Positions 1-5,856 of a stretch of 6,636 nt of DNA are shown one piece after another. This DNA is from Syntrophomonadaceae bacterium (GTDB lineage Bacteria; Bacillota; Dethiobacteria; SKNC01): contig PWHX01000037.1 of assembly GCA_003555415.1 (NCBI GenBank), forward strand, positions 1 through 6,636, in the 5' to 3' direction. The notes below the pieces were generated by a model. The model ran no database searches, was not told the DNA's origin, and saw only the letters and a program-made list of their open reading frames with translations. The stretch's first letter is position 1, and each line of letters opens with the position of its first letter. The position numbers were made by a program, and so were the translations under genes.

Positions 1-47
1 AGTTTTTCCCTTTCTTCCTTTAAACCGTTTAAAATTTCTTCAGACAA
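1..47 (-). CDS. N-terminal fragment of an unidentified protein, cut by the window edge
   Basis: The fragment starts at a TTG codon (45-47) preceded by a perfect AGGAGG (55-60) with a 7-nt spacer, which is the only reason to call it a gene. The visible residues read (M)SEEILNGLKEEREK, a charged, probably helical start with no family-specific motif. It lies downstream of the terminator at 171-217, so it is probably its own transcription unit. The 120-base A+T-rich stretch upstream has no convincing promoter; the best weak pairing is TTTACC, 17 nt, CATGAT. No function can be proposed. Confidence 0.6.
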   Translation of the reverse strand, partial: MSEEILNGLKEEREK

Positions 48-170
48 GTTTATCCCTCCTATTGCCATTAATATTATTAGTTAATCATGTATCCTGTCCA
101 AAAAAAGGTAAAATATGCAAATTTTTTAATTTGTTTTAAATGTAAAAGTTGATTTATTGAGCTGCCTGCT

Positions 171-217
171 AAAAAATAAAACAGTAGCTATGCAAAATTA
201 TCGATAGCCACTGTTTT
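171..217 (-). terminator. Intrinsic terminator ending the homocysteine operon
   Basis: A 13-bp stem (arms 178-190 and 205-217) encloses a 14-nt loop. On the minus strand the stem is followed by an ATTTTTT tract (171-177). The single imperfect position is a G-U pair in the minus-strand RNA but an A-C mismatch in the plus-strand RNA, so the hairpin is built to work on the minus strand. It lies about 80 bases after the stop of the UPF0280 gene and before the next gene start, so it most likely closes that unit. Confidence 0.8.
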
Positions 218-299
218 GTGTCAGGTTTATATAATTTAAAACCCCAAATGATTTTCCTCTTTAACGTCATAACCTGTTCCTCTTCAAGGAAAGCCTTCT

Positions 300-1040
300 T
301 TACTGGGGGACTACCTTGATTTTTCCCCAGGCTCCCAGTTTATCATCTTTAACAATCAAAATTCCTTTTATGCCTTTTATATCTTTAGATTTTTCCAGAA
401 CTTCCTCCACGTCCTCTTTACATTTAACCATATTACCCACTGCTGTAGCCACAGCATCAGCTAAAAGTGTGGAAGAAGATACTACCACTACCGCATCGGC
501 TTTACCTTCACTATAAGATGGCCCTACAATGCCCGAGGAGGTACAAACTCCTGCCGGGGTCTCTTCAGGGCTGATTTCAATAGCCAGGCGGTTGCTAAAG
601 GGAGAGTCGGCACAAAAAATAGAAACTTTTCTGACCTTTTTTATTTTCATAAAAATATCTCCGCCGTTTTCTACTATAACTTCTTCTACAGATTTTAACA
701 ATTCCTTCCCCACTGCTTCTGCAAAAGCCCCGGCAACAGCTGCCATAGGTCCTGCTCCGGCTTGATTGCCGGCCCGGGCCATAAGAACAGCAATATCAGG
801 GGCCCGGGAAGATATAAAGTAAGGGTTCATGGTAGTCTTAAATTCAGGTTCTTTAGAAATAAAATGCTCCAGTTCCTTACGCTTTTTCCATACAAGTTCT
901 TCTGCTAACTTTACCAGTTCATCCCGGTAACTCTCTTTGTCTACCATGATTAGAAGGTCTGTTTCTTTTATTGCTGCTTTAAAAGGAACCAGATCTTTAC
1001 CCGGTTTCATGTTGCGATAAAACCTGATATCATAAGACAT
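300..1040 (-). CDS. UPF0280 family (COG2122, ApbE-like) protein, sulfide assimilation/homocysteine synthesis
   Basis: This 246-residue protein has the UPF0280 signature blocks: a Gly/Ala-rich AGAGPMAAVAGAFAE stretch (94-108), ENGGDIF (124-130), GVCTSSGIVG (164-173) and SEGKADAV (177-184), then LADAVATAVGN. The fold is related to the flavin transferase ApbE, but the family's chemistry is not settled. A COG2122 member in Methanosarcina (MA1715, from memory) aids sulfide use in homocysteine and cysteine synthesis. Three cysteines (143, 166, 207) are present; 166 sits in the conserved block. The ATG start has AGGAG 8 nt upstream, placed at the 3' end of the ferredoxin gene 14 bp away, so the two are co-transcribed. 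It is the last gene of the S-box operon, which supports a role in making homocysteine. No signal peptide or membrane segment is visible, so it is likely cytosolic. Confidence 0.9.
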   Translation of the reverse strand: MSYDIRFYRNMKPGKDLVPFKAAIKETDLLIMVDKESYRDELVKLAEELVWKKRKELEHFISKEPEFKTTMNPYFISSRAPDIAVLMARAGNQAGAGPMAAVAGAFAEAVGKELLKSVEEVIVENGGDIFMKIKKVRKVSIFCADSPFSNRLAIEISPEETPAGVCTSSGIVGPSYSEGKADAVVVVSSSTLLADAVATAVGNMVKCKEDVEEVLEKSKDIKGIKGILIVKDDKLGAWGKIKVVPQ

Positions 1041-1054
1041 ATTCTCTGCTCCTT

Positions 1055-1462
1055 TTAATAATGGGCTTCTATAGCCCTGGCAGGGCAGGCTTTAAAGCAG
1101 TGTTCGCAGACGACACACTTATCTCCATCAAACCTAACAATCATATCCGGTCTTGACATTTCCAATGCCCCCGTGGGACACATGACAGTGCAGGCCCCGC
1201 AGTGAGTACACCTTTCTTCATTCCATATCATCTGTTGTTCAAAGGGCAACACTTCAATCCCTCCGGACTCGAGGAATCTAACTCCTTTTTCATAATTTTT
1301 CTCTTCCCCGGACAATTCCACAACAAGCCTACCCTCTTTTTTGGGATTAATATTAGCCCTCAAAATATTAATAAAAAGGTCATAATCTTTAACTAAATGG
1401 TATAAAAAAGGCTGCTCCACTACTGCTGCAGGAAATAACAAAACAACTTTATGCTTTATCAT
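1055..1462 (-). CDS. NIL-domain ferredoxin with two [4Fe-4S] motifs, homocysteine biosynthesis partner
   Basis: This is a 135-residue two-part protein. Residues 1-77 are a NIL domain: the name-giving Asn-Ile-Leu is at 32-34 and the typical GRLVVELSG is at 44-52. This ferredoxin-like substrate- or ligand-binding module is also found on methionine ABC transporter ATPases. Residues 84-127 carry two classical cluster motifs, C85-x2-C88-x2-C91-x3-C95-P and C116-x2-C119-x2-C122-x3-C126-P, predicted to hold two [4Fe-4S] clusters. In Methanosarcina a NIL-ferredoxin (MA1822, from memory) works with the DUF39 protein encoded next to it, probably as electron donor for sulfur transfer to aspartate semialdehyde. 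The same gene order is seen here, 18 bp after the DUF39 gene. The ATG start has AAAGGAG 6 nt upstream. All eight cluster cysteines are intact. Confidence 0.92.
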   Translation of the reverse strand: MIKHKVVLLFPAAVVEQPFLYHLVKDYDLFINILRANINPKKEGRLVVELSGEEKNYEKGVRFLESGGIEVLPFEQQMIWNEERCTHCGACTVMCPTGALEMSRPDMIVRFDGDKCVVCEHCFKACPARAIEAHY

Positions 1463-1480
1463 ATTTAGCTCCTTTCTCCC

Positions 1481-2680
1481 TTAGCGTCGAATTTTTAAGG
1501 GGTTCATCTTTTTCCCTGAATCAACTGAAGGTACACTTTCCACCGGCTCCGTTAACAAAAACTTTCCATCCTGTATCCAGGACTTTAAAATCTCGGCAAT
1601 TTCTTTAGCCTTAGAATAACTGGACAGTGGAGCAGTGGGAACCTCTTTGCCCTGGACAGTTATTGTTCCTGACTTAAGCTGGCCATAATCTACTTCTCCC
1701 AGGCTTCCACCTATCCCCTGGGGGAAACTTTCACTGTAATCCAGTACCTGTGTATATATTTCTTCATCTTTTATTGCTGTATAGCGAAGCATCTCTTCGT
1801 TTAAGATGGGAATAGGCACCCCCACTCCTATCATCAAGGACACTCCATAACCTATATAGCTTACTCCCCTTACCCAGTGAGGATCCATTTGTTTTAAATC
1901 CCCTATTAGCGAAAGGGTTCCTGCCGGGGATCTGGGAACACCCTTATCCGTTCGGTCAGCACAAGGATTGTGCTGAGTTCCATGCCAGGCGACATAGCCG
2001 GTACCGCCACCTAAAAAGATTCTCGTCCCGATACCAGTTGTCTTGTAGTAAGGGTCATTAAACAAGGGACTTAACTGTCCTGAAGTACTGTAATTTGCAT
2101 TTCCTAGATTTGGCTTCAGTATCCCCATGTAAGTGTAAATACTTTTTTCCGATAGATTAACAGCAGTAGCGTAATTCTGGTAAGCGTTACGAGCATTAAA
2201 CATAAAAGCTTCGTTAATATCCTGAAGCCTTATAAAAGTTCTAATCTTTTTTCGGGGATAACAGTCCGTTCCATAGCTGTAAGCTTCCAATCGCACATCT
2301 TTCCCGGCTACCAGTTCCTCAATAACATGTCCTCCACCGTAATTAAAATCACCAGGGTAATTTTGATTGGCCGGATCGGCTTCCGGAATTTCCGTTGCCC
2401 CCAGGTAAACATCCACCGCTGCAATGCCGGCATAAGCATTTACCCCGTTTAGATAGACCTTGGACATTCTTATCTTCGGAGTGGGGTGACCAAAATTCAA
2501 AAATGCACCCGAGGAACACATGGGACCAAAAGTGCCTGTAGTAACAACATCTACTTCTTTGGCAGTCTGTTCCAGACCCTTTTCTTCAACAATAGAAATT
2601 ATTTCTTCGGCTGTAACTACAACAGCTTCTCCTTTACTGATCTTCTCATTAATCTCCTCATAAGTTTTGTTAATTTTCAA
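1481..2680 (-). CDS. Homocysteine biosynthesis protein, DUF39/HcyBio (COG1900), without CBS domains
   Basis: This 399-residue protein belongs to the HcyBio (DUF39) family, which forms homocysteine from aspartate semialdehyde using sulfide-derived sulfur and so bypasses O-acyl-homoserine. Family features seen are TTGTFGPMCSSGAFLNFGH (47-65, Cys55), the GGGHVIEELVAGK block (115-127), EAYSYGTDCYPRK (132-144, Cys140), FLGGGTGYVAWHGTQHNP (222-239) and Cys240. Cys55 and Cys140 are candidate persulfide or catalytic residues by analogy with the archaeal enzyme. The Methanosarcina protein MA1821 carries C-terminal CBS domains; this one ends soon after the core domain, so any ligand control through CBS is absent. 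The start is TTG, fixed by AGGAGG (2688-2693) with a 7-nt spacer. It is the first gene behind the S-box leader and leads the ferredoxin and UPF0280 genes in one operon. It is probably cytosolic. Confidence 0.93.
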   Translation of the reverse strand: MKINKTYEEINEKISKGEAVVVTAEEIISIVEEKGLEQTAKEVDVVTTGTFGPMCSSGAFLNFGHPTPKIRMSKVYLNGVNAYAGIAAVDVYLGATEIPEADPANQNYPGDFNYGGGHVIEELVAGKDVRLEAYSYGTDCYPRKKIRTFIRLQDINEAFMFNARNAYQNYATAVNLSEKSIYTYMGILKPNLGNANYSTSGQLSPLFNDPYYKTTGIGTRIFLGGGTGYVAWHGTQHNPCADRTDKGVPRSPAGTLSLIGDLKQMDPHWVRGVSYIGYGVSLMIGVGVPIPILNEEMLRYTAIKDEEIYTQVLDYSESFPQGIGGSLGEVDYGQLKSGTITVQGKEVPTAPLSSYSKAKEIAEILKSWIQDGKFLLTEPVESVPSVDSGKKMNPLKIRR

Positions 2681-2731
2681 AAATACCCCTCCTTGTTAGG
2701 CTTCTCCTCTTACATAACCCTGGTTTTTTTT

Positions 2732-2762
2732 AAAAAAAAACCCTTCCGAAAGGAACGGAAGG
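2732..2762 (-). terminator. S-box expression platform: intrinsic terminator
   Basis: A perfect 7-bp stem, CCTTCCG (2756-2762) with CGGAAGG (2742-2748), closes a 7-nt loop and is followed within two bases by nine consecutive U on the minus strand (2732-2740). It lies 30 bases after the S-box P1 helix and before the ribosome site of the DUF39 gene, the standard layout of a transcription-attenuating SAM riboswitch. A competing antiterminator can be drawn: GGAAG (2800-2804, which includes one P1 base) with CTTCC (2757-2761) of the terminator arm, stacked on GTTGCAT (2787-2793) with ATGTAAC (2770-2776). The antiterminator is my pairing by eye. Confidence 0.9.
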
Positions 2763-2792
2763 ATTACCGGTTACATCATATAAATAATGCAA

Positions 2793-2904
2793 CTCTCATC
2801 TTCCCAGAAATTCTTTCTGCTGGAATTAGCACCGTACCAAAATCACCCCTTGGCCGGTTGCCGGGCTTCACAGGGCCAGTCCCTCCGCCTGCTCTGGATA
2901 AGAG
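2793..2904 (-). promoter_or_regulatory. SAM-I riboswitch (S-box) aptamer
   Basis: The minus strand contains all the conserved S-box blocks in order. P1 is CTCTTATC (2897-2904) paired with GATGAGAG (2793-2800), 8 bp with one G-U. Then come GGCGGAGGGACTGGCCC (2873-2889), GAAGCCCGGCAACC (2856-2869), GGTGCTAATTCC with CAGCAG (2817-2833), and a P4 hairpin CAGAAA-GAA-TTTCTG (2805-2819). The family binds S-adenosylmethionine; binding stabilises P1 and lets the downstream terminator form, switching genes off. Here it controls the three-gene homocysteine operon, so the end product of the methionine/SAM route represses synthesis of its precursor. Identification is by motif order and helix complementarity. 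Confidence 0.96.
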
Positions 2905-2933
2905 TACTATGTTATTTGCCTTAAAACAATATT

Positions 2934-2962
2934 ATCATATCATGTTGGCTTTTTTCTGTCAA
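2934..2962 (-). promoter_or_regulatory. Sigma-A-type promoter of the S-box homocysteine operon
   Basis: A perfect -35 box TTGACA (2957-2962) and a near-perfect -10 box TATGAT (2934-2939) are separated by the optimal 17 nt. Transcription should start near 2927, about 23 nt before the first base of S-box helix P1. The -35 box begins only 9 bases beyond the stop codon of the upstream flavoprotein gene. With such a strong promoter, control is expected to lie mainly in the riboswitch. Confidence 0.9.
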
Positions 2963-2996
2963 GAAACAATATTAACCTGTTGCCGGGCGCAACAAG
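2961..2996 (-). terminator. Candidate terminator overlapping the end of the second flavoprotein gene
   Basis: An 8-bp stem, CTTGTTGC (2989-2996) with GCAACAGG (2976-2983), one G-U pair, has a 5-nt loop GCCCG and is followed on the minus strand by TTAATATTGTTTCTT. The stem encodes the last residues of the flavoprotein and the stop codon sits just after it. The tail is U-rich but interrupted, so termination may be partial. It would separate the upstream cobO-containing unit from the strong promoter starting a few bases further on. Confidence 0.45.
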
Positions 2997-4054
2997 TAGC
3001 TGACAAACTTTAGTAAATCAAATTTCTTGGCATTAAATGCTTTATTGCCCCATTCGGTATCCATGGCTTTCACTAAAGTGTCTAGTTTTCTATTATCCAA
3101 CTTTTCTAAAGCCCGGCGAACTACCAGGGAATTCTGGTAGCTCTGGCGCAGGTGCCCCGTCATTTCATCATATTTACTCTTTCCAGACAAATCATGGGCC
3201 GCATATATGCCTGTTAGCAAAGCAGGAAACTGTCCGAAACCCAGAAAAGGCATAATAGCTCCAAAACAATTTCCCGTAAAAAAGGTATTCCCTATTCTGG
3301 GATATTTACATATACCAAATAAATACCTGTTAACTTCAAACCGGTCTACTACTTTTAAGTATTGCCCCATCTTATTACATACATCTTCATAAAATCTTTC
3401 CCAGAGCACATTCGGGTCCTTCTCCTTATTTTCTGAGTAATCAGGATAGCCGATAACAATATTGGCTTCTTTTTCCGAAAGGGGAATAAGCCATCCATAT
3501 CCTTTAGGAGCCAGGTGGTTGTTCAACCAAGCATAAACAGTGTATCGATCAAATTTACCTGTTACTATTGCCCCCTTTAAAGTAGCTGTAAGGTCTGGCC
3601 GGTAATTTTGAACTTTTTCTGCGTAGGTGCCATCCCCCGTAGCCATTACTACATGGGTATATTCCTCCAATAACTCCTCATAACAAGCTTCTGAATTAAA
3701 CTCGATACCTGTTTTTACCTGCCTGGCCAACTGGTTTTCAAAGGAATGAGGGTGCCGACCCCTTATATTAGAGAAGCCAATTTGGCCTGTTAGTTCAGCC
3801 TTATTGTTTTCAGAAAAGATAACAGCTTTTCCTATATTCCCTACCGGTTGGAGATAAATCCCGTAATTTTGTGAGAAATGAGCCAGACAGTCATCAATCG
3901 GCCTGTTTAAAATTGACATCAAGATCTCACCATTAATGAAGCGATCCCCCACCTGTCTTCTCTTTTCAAAAATAACCGGTTCTATTCCATTTTTCTCTAG
4001 CATTATGGCACAGGCAAGTCCAGCCAGGCCTGCACCCATTATGGCAACTTTAAT
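2972..4054 (-). CDS. FAD-dependent oxidoreductase, divergent geranylgeranyl-reductase-like fold, probable ATT start
   Basis: The protein is about 360 residues; numbering here counts from the ATT codon. It opens with a Rossmann motif MGAGLAGLACAIMLEKNG (6-23) and acidic Glu30 for the FAD ribose. It continues with ATGDG (138-142), a GYGWLIPLSE block (185-194) like the YxWxFP motif of geranylgeranyl reductases, and TGNCFGAIMPFLGFG (260-274), where the second FAD motif normally reads GD; here Asp is replaced by Asn. Substrate is unknown. The next upstream in-frame start candidate, GTG at 4061-4063, overlaps the ribosome site AGGAGG (4063-4068) and cannot be used with it. ATT at 4052-4054 is 8 nt from AGGAGG and gives the family-like start (M)KVAIMGAGLAG. 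The next in-frame ATG would remove the first beta strand. It lies 87 bp after cobO, probably in the same unit, and ends at a candidate terminator. A role linked to corrinoid reduction is speculation. Confidence 0.82.
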   Translation of the reverse strand: MKVAIMGAGLAGLACAIMLEKNGIEPVIFEKRRQVGDRFINGEILMSILNRPIDDCLAHFSQNYGIYLQPVGNIGKAVIFSENNKAELTGQIGFSNIRGRHPHSFENQLARQVKTGIEFNSEACYEELLEEYTHVVMATGDGTYAEKVQNYRPDLTATLKGAIVTGKFDRYTVYAWLNNHLAPKGYGWLIPLSEKEANIVIGYPDYSENKEKDPNVLWERFYEDVCNKMGQYLKVVDRFEVNRYLFGICKYPRIGNTFFTGNCFGAIMPFLGFGQFPALLTGIYAAHDLSGKSKYDEMTGHLRQSYQNSLVVRRALEKLDNRKLDTLVKAMDTEWGNKAFNAKKFDLLKFVSYLLRPATG

Positions 4055-4062
4055 AGGAAACA

Positions 4063-4068
4063 CCTCCT
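4063..4068 (-). promoter_or_regulatory. Ribosome binding site that points to an ATT start
   Basis: This is a full AGGAGG on the minus strand. It overlaps the GTG at 4061-4063 by one base, so that GTG cannot be its start codon. Eight bases downstream lies ATT (4052-4054), in frame with the flavoprotein. No ATG, GTG or TTG exists in frame at a workable distance. Confidence 0.7.
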
Positions 4069-4091
4069 GATAATATTATGTACATATAAAA

Positions 4092-4118
4092 ACCATATAT
4101 ACTCTTGTGAGCTGTCAA
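4092..4118 (-). promoter_or_regulatory. Weak candidate promoter with an imperfect palindrome between cobO and the flavoprotein gene
   Basis: A perfect TTGACA (4113-4118) lies in the 87-bp gap, but the best -10 box is TATGGT (4092-4097) at a short 15-nt spacing, so promoter strength is doubtful. The -35 box is embedded in an 18-bp imperfect palindrome, TCTTG-tg-AGCT-gt-CAAGA (4103-4120), which could be an operator. It would allow separate expression of the second flavoprotein. Confidence 0.3.
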
Positions 4119-4141
4119 GAAGGTGCTTCCAGTATGTTTAA

Positions 4142-4669
4142 TTAATATTCAATTCCTTTCCTGGCTTTAATTCCTTGGGAAAATGGATGCTTAACCATGG
4201 TAATTTCGCTTGCCAAATCAGCCTGTTCTATTATTTCCGAAGGTGCATTTCTACCAGTTAAAACTAGTTCTACTTTTTGAGGTTTTTCACCAATTAATTT
4301 TAAAATCTCTTCCAGGGGGATAAGGTTATAGTCTAGAACCACATTTATTTCATCAAGAATAACCATATCGTACTCCTCCCCCATAACTACTTCCCTGGCT
4401 CTTTTTAAACCTTCTAAGGCCTTTTCTCTGTGTATTTTTTCAGCTTCTTCTTTCTTTTTATAAAACTGAGCTGCTCCGTACTGTTCTATAGATATATTGG
4501 GAAGAATTTTAGCCGCCTTATGCTCCCCCCCTATTTTATCAGCTTTTAAAAACTGAATCATAAATACATTTAGGCCTTGTCCTGCTGCCCTGAAAGCCAA
4601 ACCCAGGGATGCGGTAGTTTTACCTTTCCCTTTGCCGGTGTAAACCTGAACCAAACCTTTTTCTAGCAA
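4142..4669 (-). CDS. cobO: Cob(I)alamin (corrinoid) adenosyltransferase, CobO/BtuR type
   Basis: This 175-residue enzyme transfers the 5'-deoxyadenosyl group of ATP to Co(I) corrinoid, giving adenosylcobalamin or adenosylcobyrinate a,c-diamide. Hallmarks are an N-terminal P-loop GKGKGKTT (12-19), the Walker-B-like MVILDE (102-107), TGRNAP (138-143), and the family C-terminus KHPFSQGIKARKGIEY (160-175). Length is typical for CobO. The start is TTG, set by AGGAGG (4678-4683) 8 nt upstream. It lies 32 bp after the geranylgeranyl-reductase-like gene, so the two are co-transcribed. There is no room for a cobalamin riboswitch directly in front of it. The enzyme needs a reductant to make Co(I); the flanking flavoproteins are candidates but unproven. 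No other cobalamin biosynthesis gene is in the window, so de novo synthesis versus salvage cannot be decided. It is cytosolic. Confidence 0.95.
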   Translation of the reverse strand: MLEKGLVQVYTGKGKGKTTASLGLAFRAAGQGLNVFMIQFLKADKIGGEHKAAKILPNISIEQYGAAQFYKKKEEAEKIHREKALEGLKRAREVVMGEEYDMVILDEINVVLDYNLIPLEEILKLIGEKPQKVELVLTGRNAPSEIIEQADLASEITMVKHPFSQGIKARKGIEY

Positions 4670-4701
4670 TATTAGATCCTCCTGTTCCCTTTTATACGGT
4701 T

Positions 4702-5847
4702 TTAATCATTAAATAGCGATATTTTTTCACCCAATAAATTTCCTTGCCAATCCATTCTCATAGCACCCCGGATAAATATCTTTAAAGCTCTTATTTCCTT
4801 CCCCAGAACACCCCGGTACTTCCATAAAAGCTCTGGCGTTATTTTTCCGTTGCTTTCCAATATCATGCCCAAAATTTTTTCAAAAGAATTATACTCCATC
4901 TTTTTCCACAGCATAAACAGGTCCCGCTCCATTTGTATCTTTTGACCAATGATTTTCCAAAGCCTCTTATTATAGTTTTCCCCGCCCCGCAAAGCCTCCT
5001 GTACTGCAACCTTTCCACTTATACAAGCTAAATCGATACCCCCTCCATGGAGGGGAGAGGCCAGGCCTGCTGCATCTCCTGCCAACATAATGTTGTCATA
5101 TGTCAATTTATCAGGAGATTTTATAGGAATCAATCCCCCACTTTTCTTAATCGTTTTATAGTTTTCCAGCCCTTCTTTTTTTATAACTCTTTCCAGTTCC
5201 TTTTGGATACTTAAACCTTTGTACCCGTTAAAAATACCCATTCCTACATTTGCTATTTCCTTTCCCTGGTCATTTTTCCCTTTGGGAAAAATCCAATAAT
5301 AACCATATATATGGGGTTCTATCCCAACCTTTACATTCTCTCCAATTTTACTGAAATCCCCTTCTAAAATACGCTGCACAGCCAAGGCACTGTTTTCCCT
5401 ATAAAAATCCTTAAAATTATAAGCTCTGGAAGTGACCGGCATTACACCGCTAGTATCAATCACCCAGTCAAATTTATCTGTTAGCACTTTTAACTCTTTC
5501 TGGCTTATCCTGCAGCCTTCTTTAATATCTACCCCCTGGTTCCTGGCTTTTTGTCCTAACTGTTTCTGCCATTCCCTGCGATCTATCATCCATAGCCTAA
5601 ATGGCTCGCAGCTGACACTATATTCTTTCCCCATGCTAATTATTATATTTTTAATCTTAAAAAGAATGCCTGCTTCAGGTTTTTCCAAAAGTTTCAAAGA
5701 ATCAAAATAGCCTTCAGCACATTTAATTGTTCCACCAATTTTATTTTTTTCAAAAAGTGTAACCTTACATCCTGCCGAAGCTCCTTCCATAGCTGCATAA
5801 AGACCTGCAGGGCCTCCTCCCAAAATAGCCAGCTTTGTCAATTTCAT
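4702..5847 (-). CDS. Geranylgeranyl reductase family FAD-dependent oxidoreductase
   Basis: This is a 381-residue flavoprotein. The N-terminal Rossmann motif is GGGPAGLYAA (10-19) with acidic Glu33. KCAEGYF (42-48) resembles the substrate-side Cys motif of the family, YGYYWIFPKG (181-190) is the characteristic YxWxFPK block, and GDAAGLASPLHGGGID (257-272) is the second FAD motif. Known members saturate prenyl chains in chlorophyll, quinones or archaeal lipids. Many bacterial homologues have no assigned substrate, and none is claimed here. It lies directly upstream of cobO (32 bp), so the two probably share a transcript. The start is ambiguous: ATG at 5845-5847 is only 3 nt from AGGAGG (5851-5856), while in-frame TTG at 5839-5841 is 9 nt away and would give (M)TKLAILGGG. 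A 38-bp perfect palindrome touches the ribosome site. Confidence 0.88.
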   Translation of the reverse strand: MKLTKLAILGGGPAGLYAAMEGASAGCKVTLFEKNKIGGTIKCAEGYFDSLKLLEKPEAGILFKIKNIIISMGKEYSVSCEPFRLWMIDRREWQKQLGQKARNQGVDIKEGCRISQKELKVLTDKFDWVIDTSGVMPVTSRAYNFKDFYRENSALAVQRILEGDFSKIGENVKVGIEPHIYGYYWIFPKGKNDQGKEIANVGMGIFNGYKGLSIQKELERVIKKEGLENYKTIKKSGGLIPIKSPDKLTYDNIMLAGDAAGLASPLHGGGIDLACISGKVAVQEALRGGENYNKRLWKIIGQKIQMERDLFMLWKKMEYNSFEKILGMILESNGKITPELLWKYRGVLGKEIRALKIFIRGAMRMDWQGNLLGEKISLFND

Positions 5848-5856
5848 ACACCTCCT

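Noticed and set aside
205..217. GCCACTG string resembling part of a cobalamin riboswitch
   Set aside because: It is one arm of the terminator hairpin; no other B12 riboswitch element is nearby, and it lies after, not before, the operon genes.
169..270. Small minus-strand ORF of 33 codons after the UPF0280 gene, with a weak GAGG upstream
   Set aside because: It reads straight through both arms of the terminator and stops at the U-tract; the peptide looks random.
529..765. Plus-strand ORF antisense to the UPF0280 gene
   Set aside because: It lies wholly within a well-supported gene, has no ribosome site, and its content mirrors the opposite strand.
2486..3013. Long plus-strand open frame of 175 codons
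   Set aside because: It runs antisense through the DUF39 start, the terminator, the S-box aptamer and the promoter; the translation has no family features and is a shadow of these elements.
4670..4701. Possible cobalamin riboswitch in front of cobO
   Set aside because: The gap is only 32 bases and holds just the ribosome site; no room for an aptamer.
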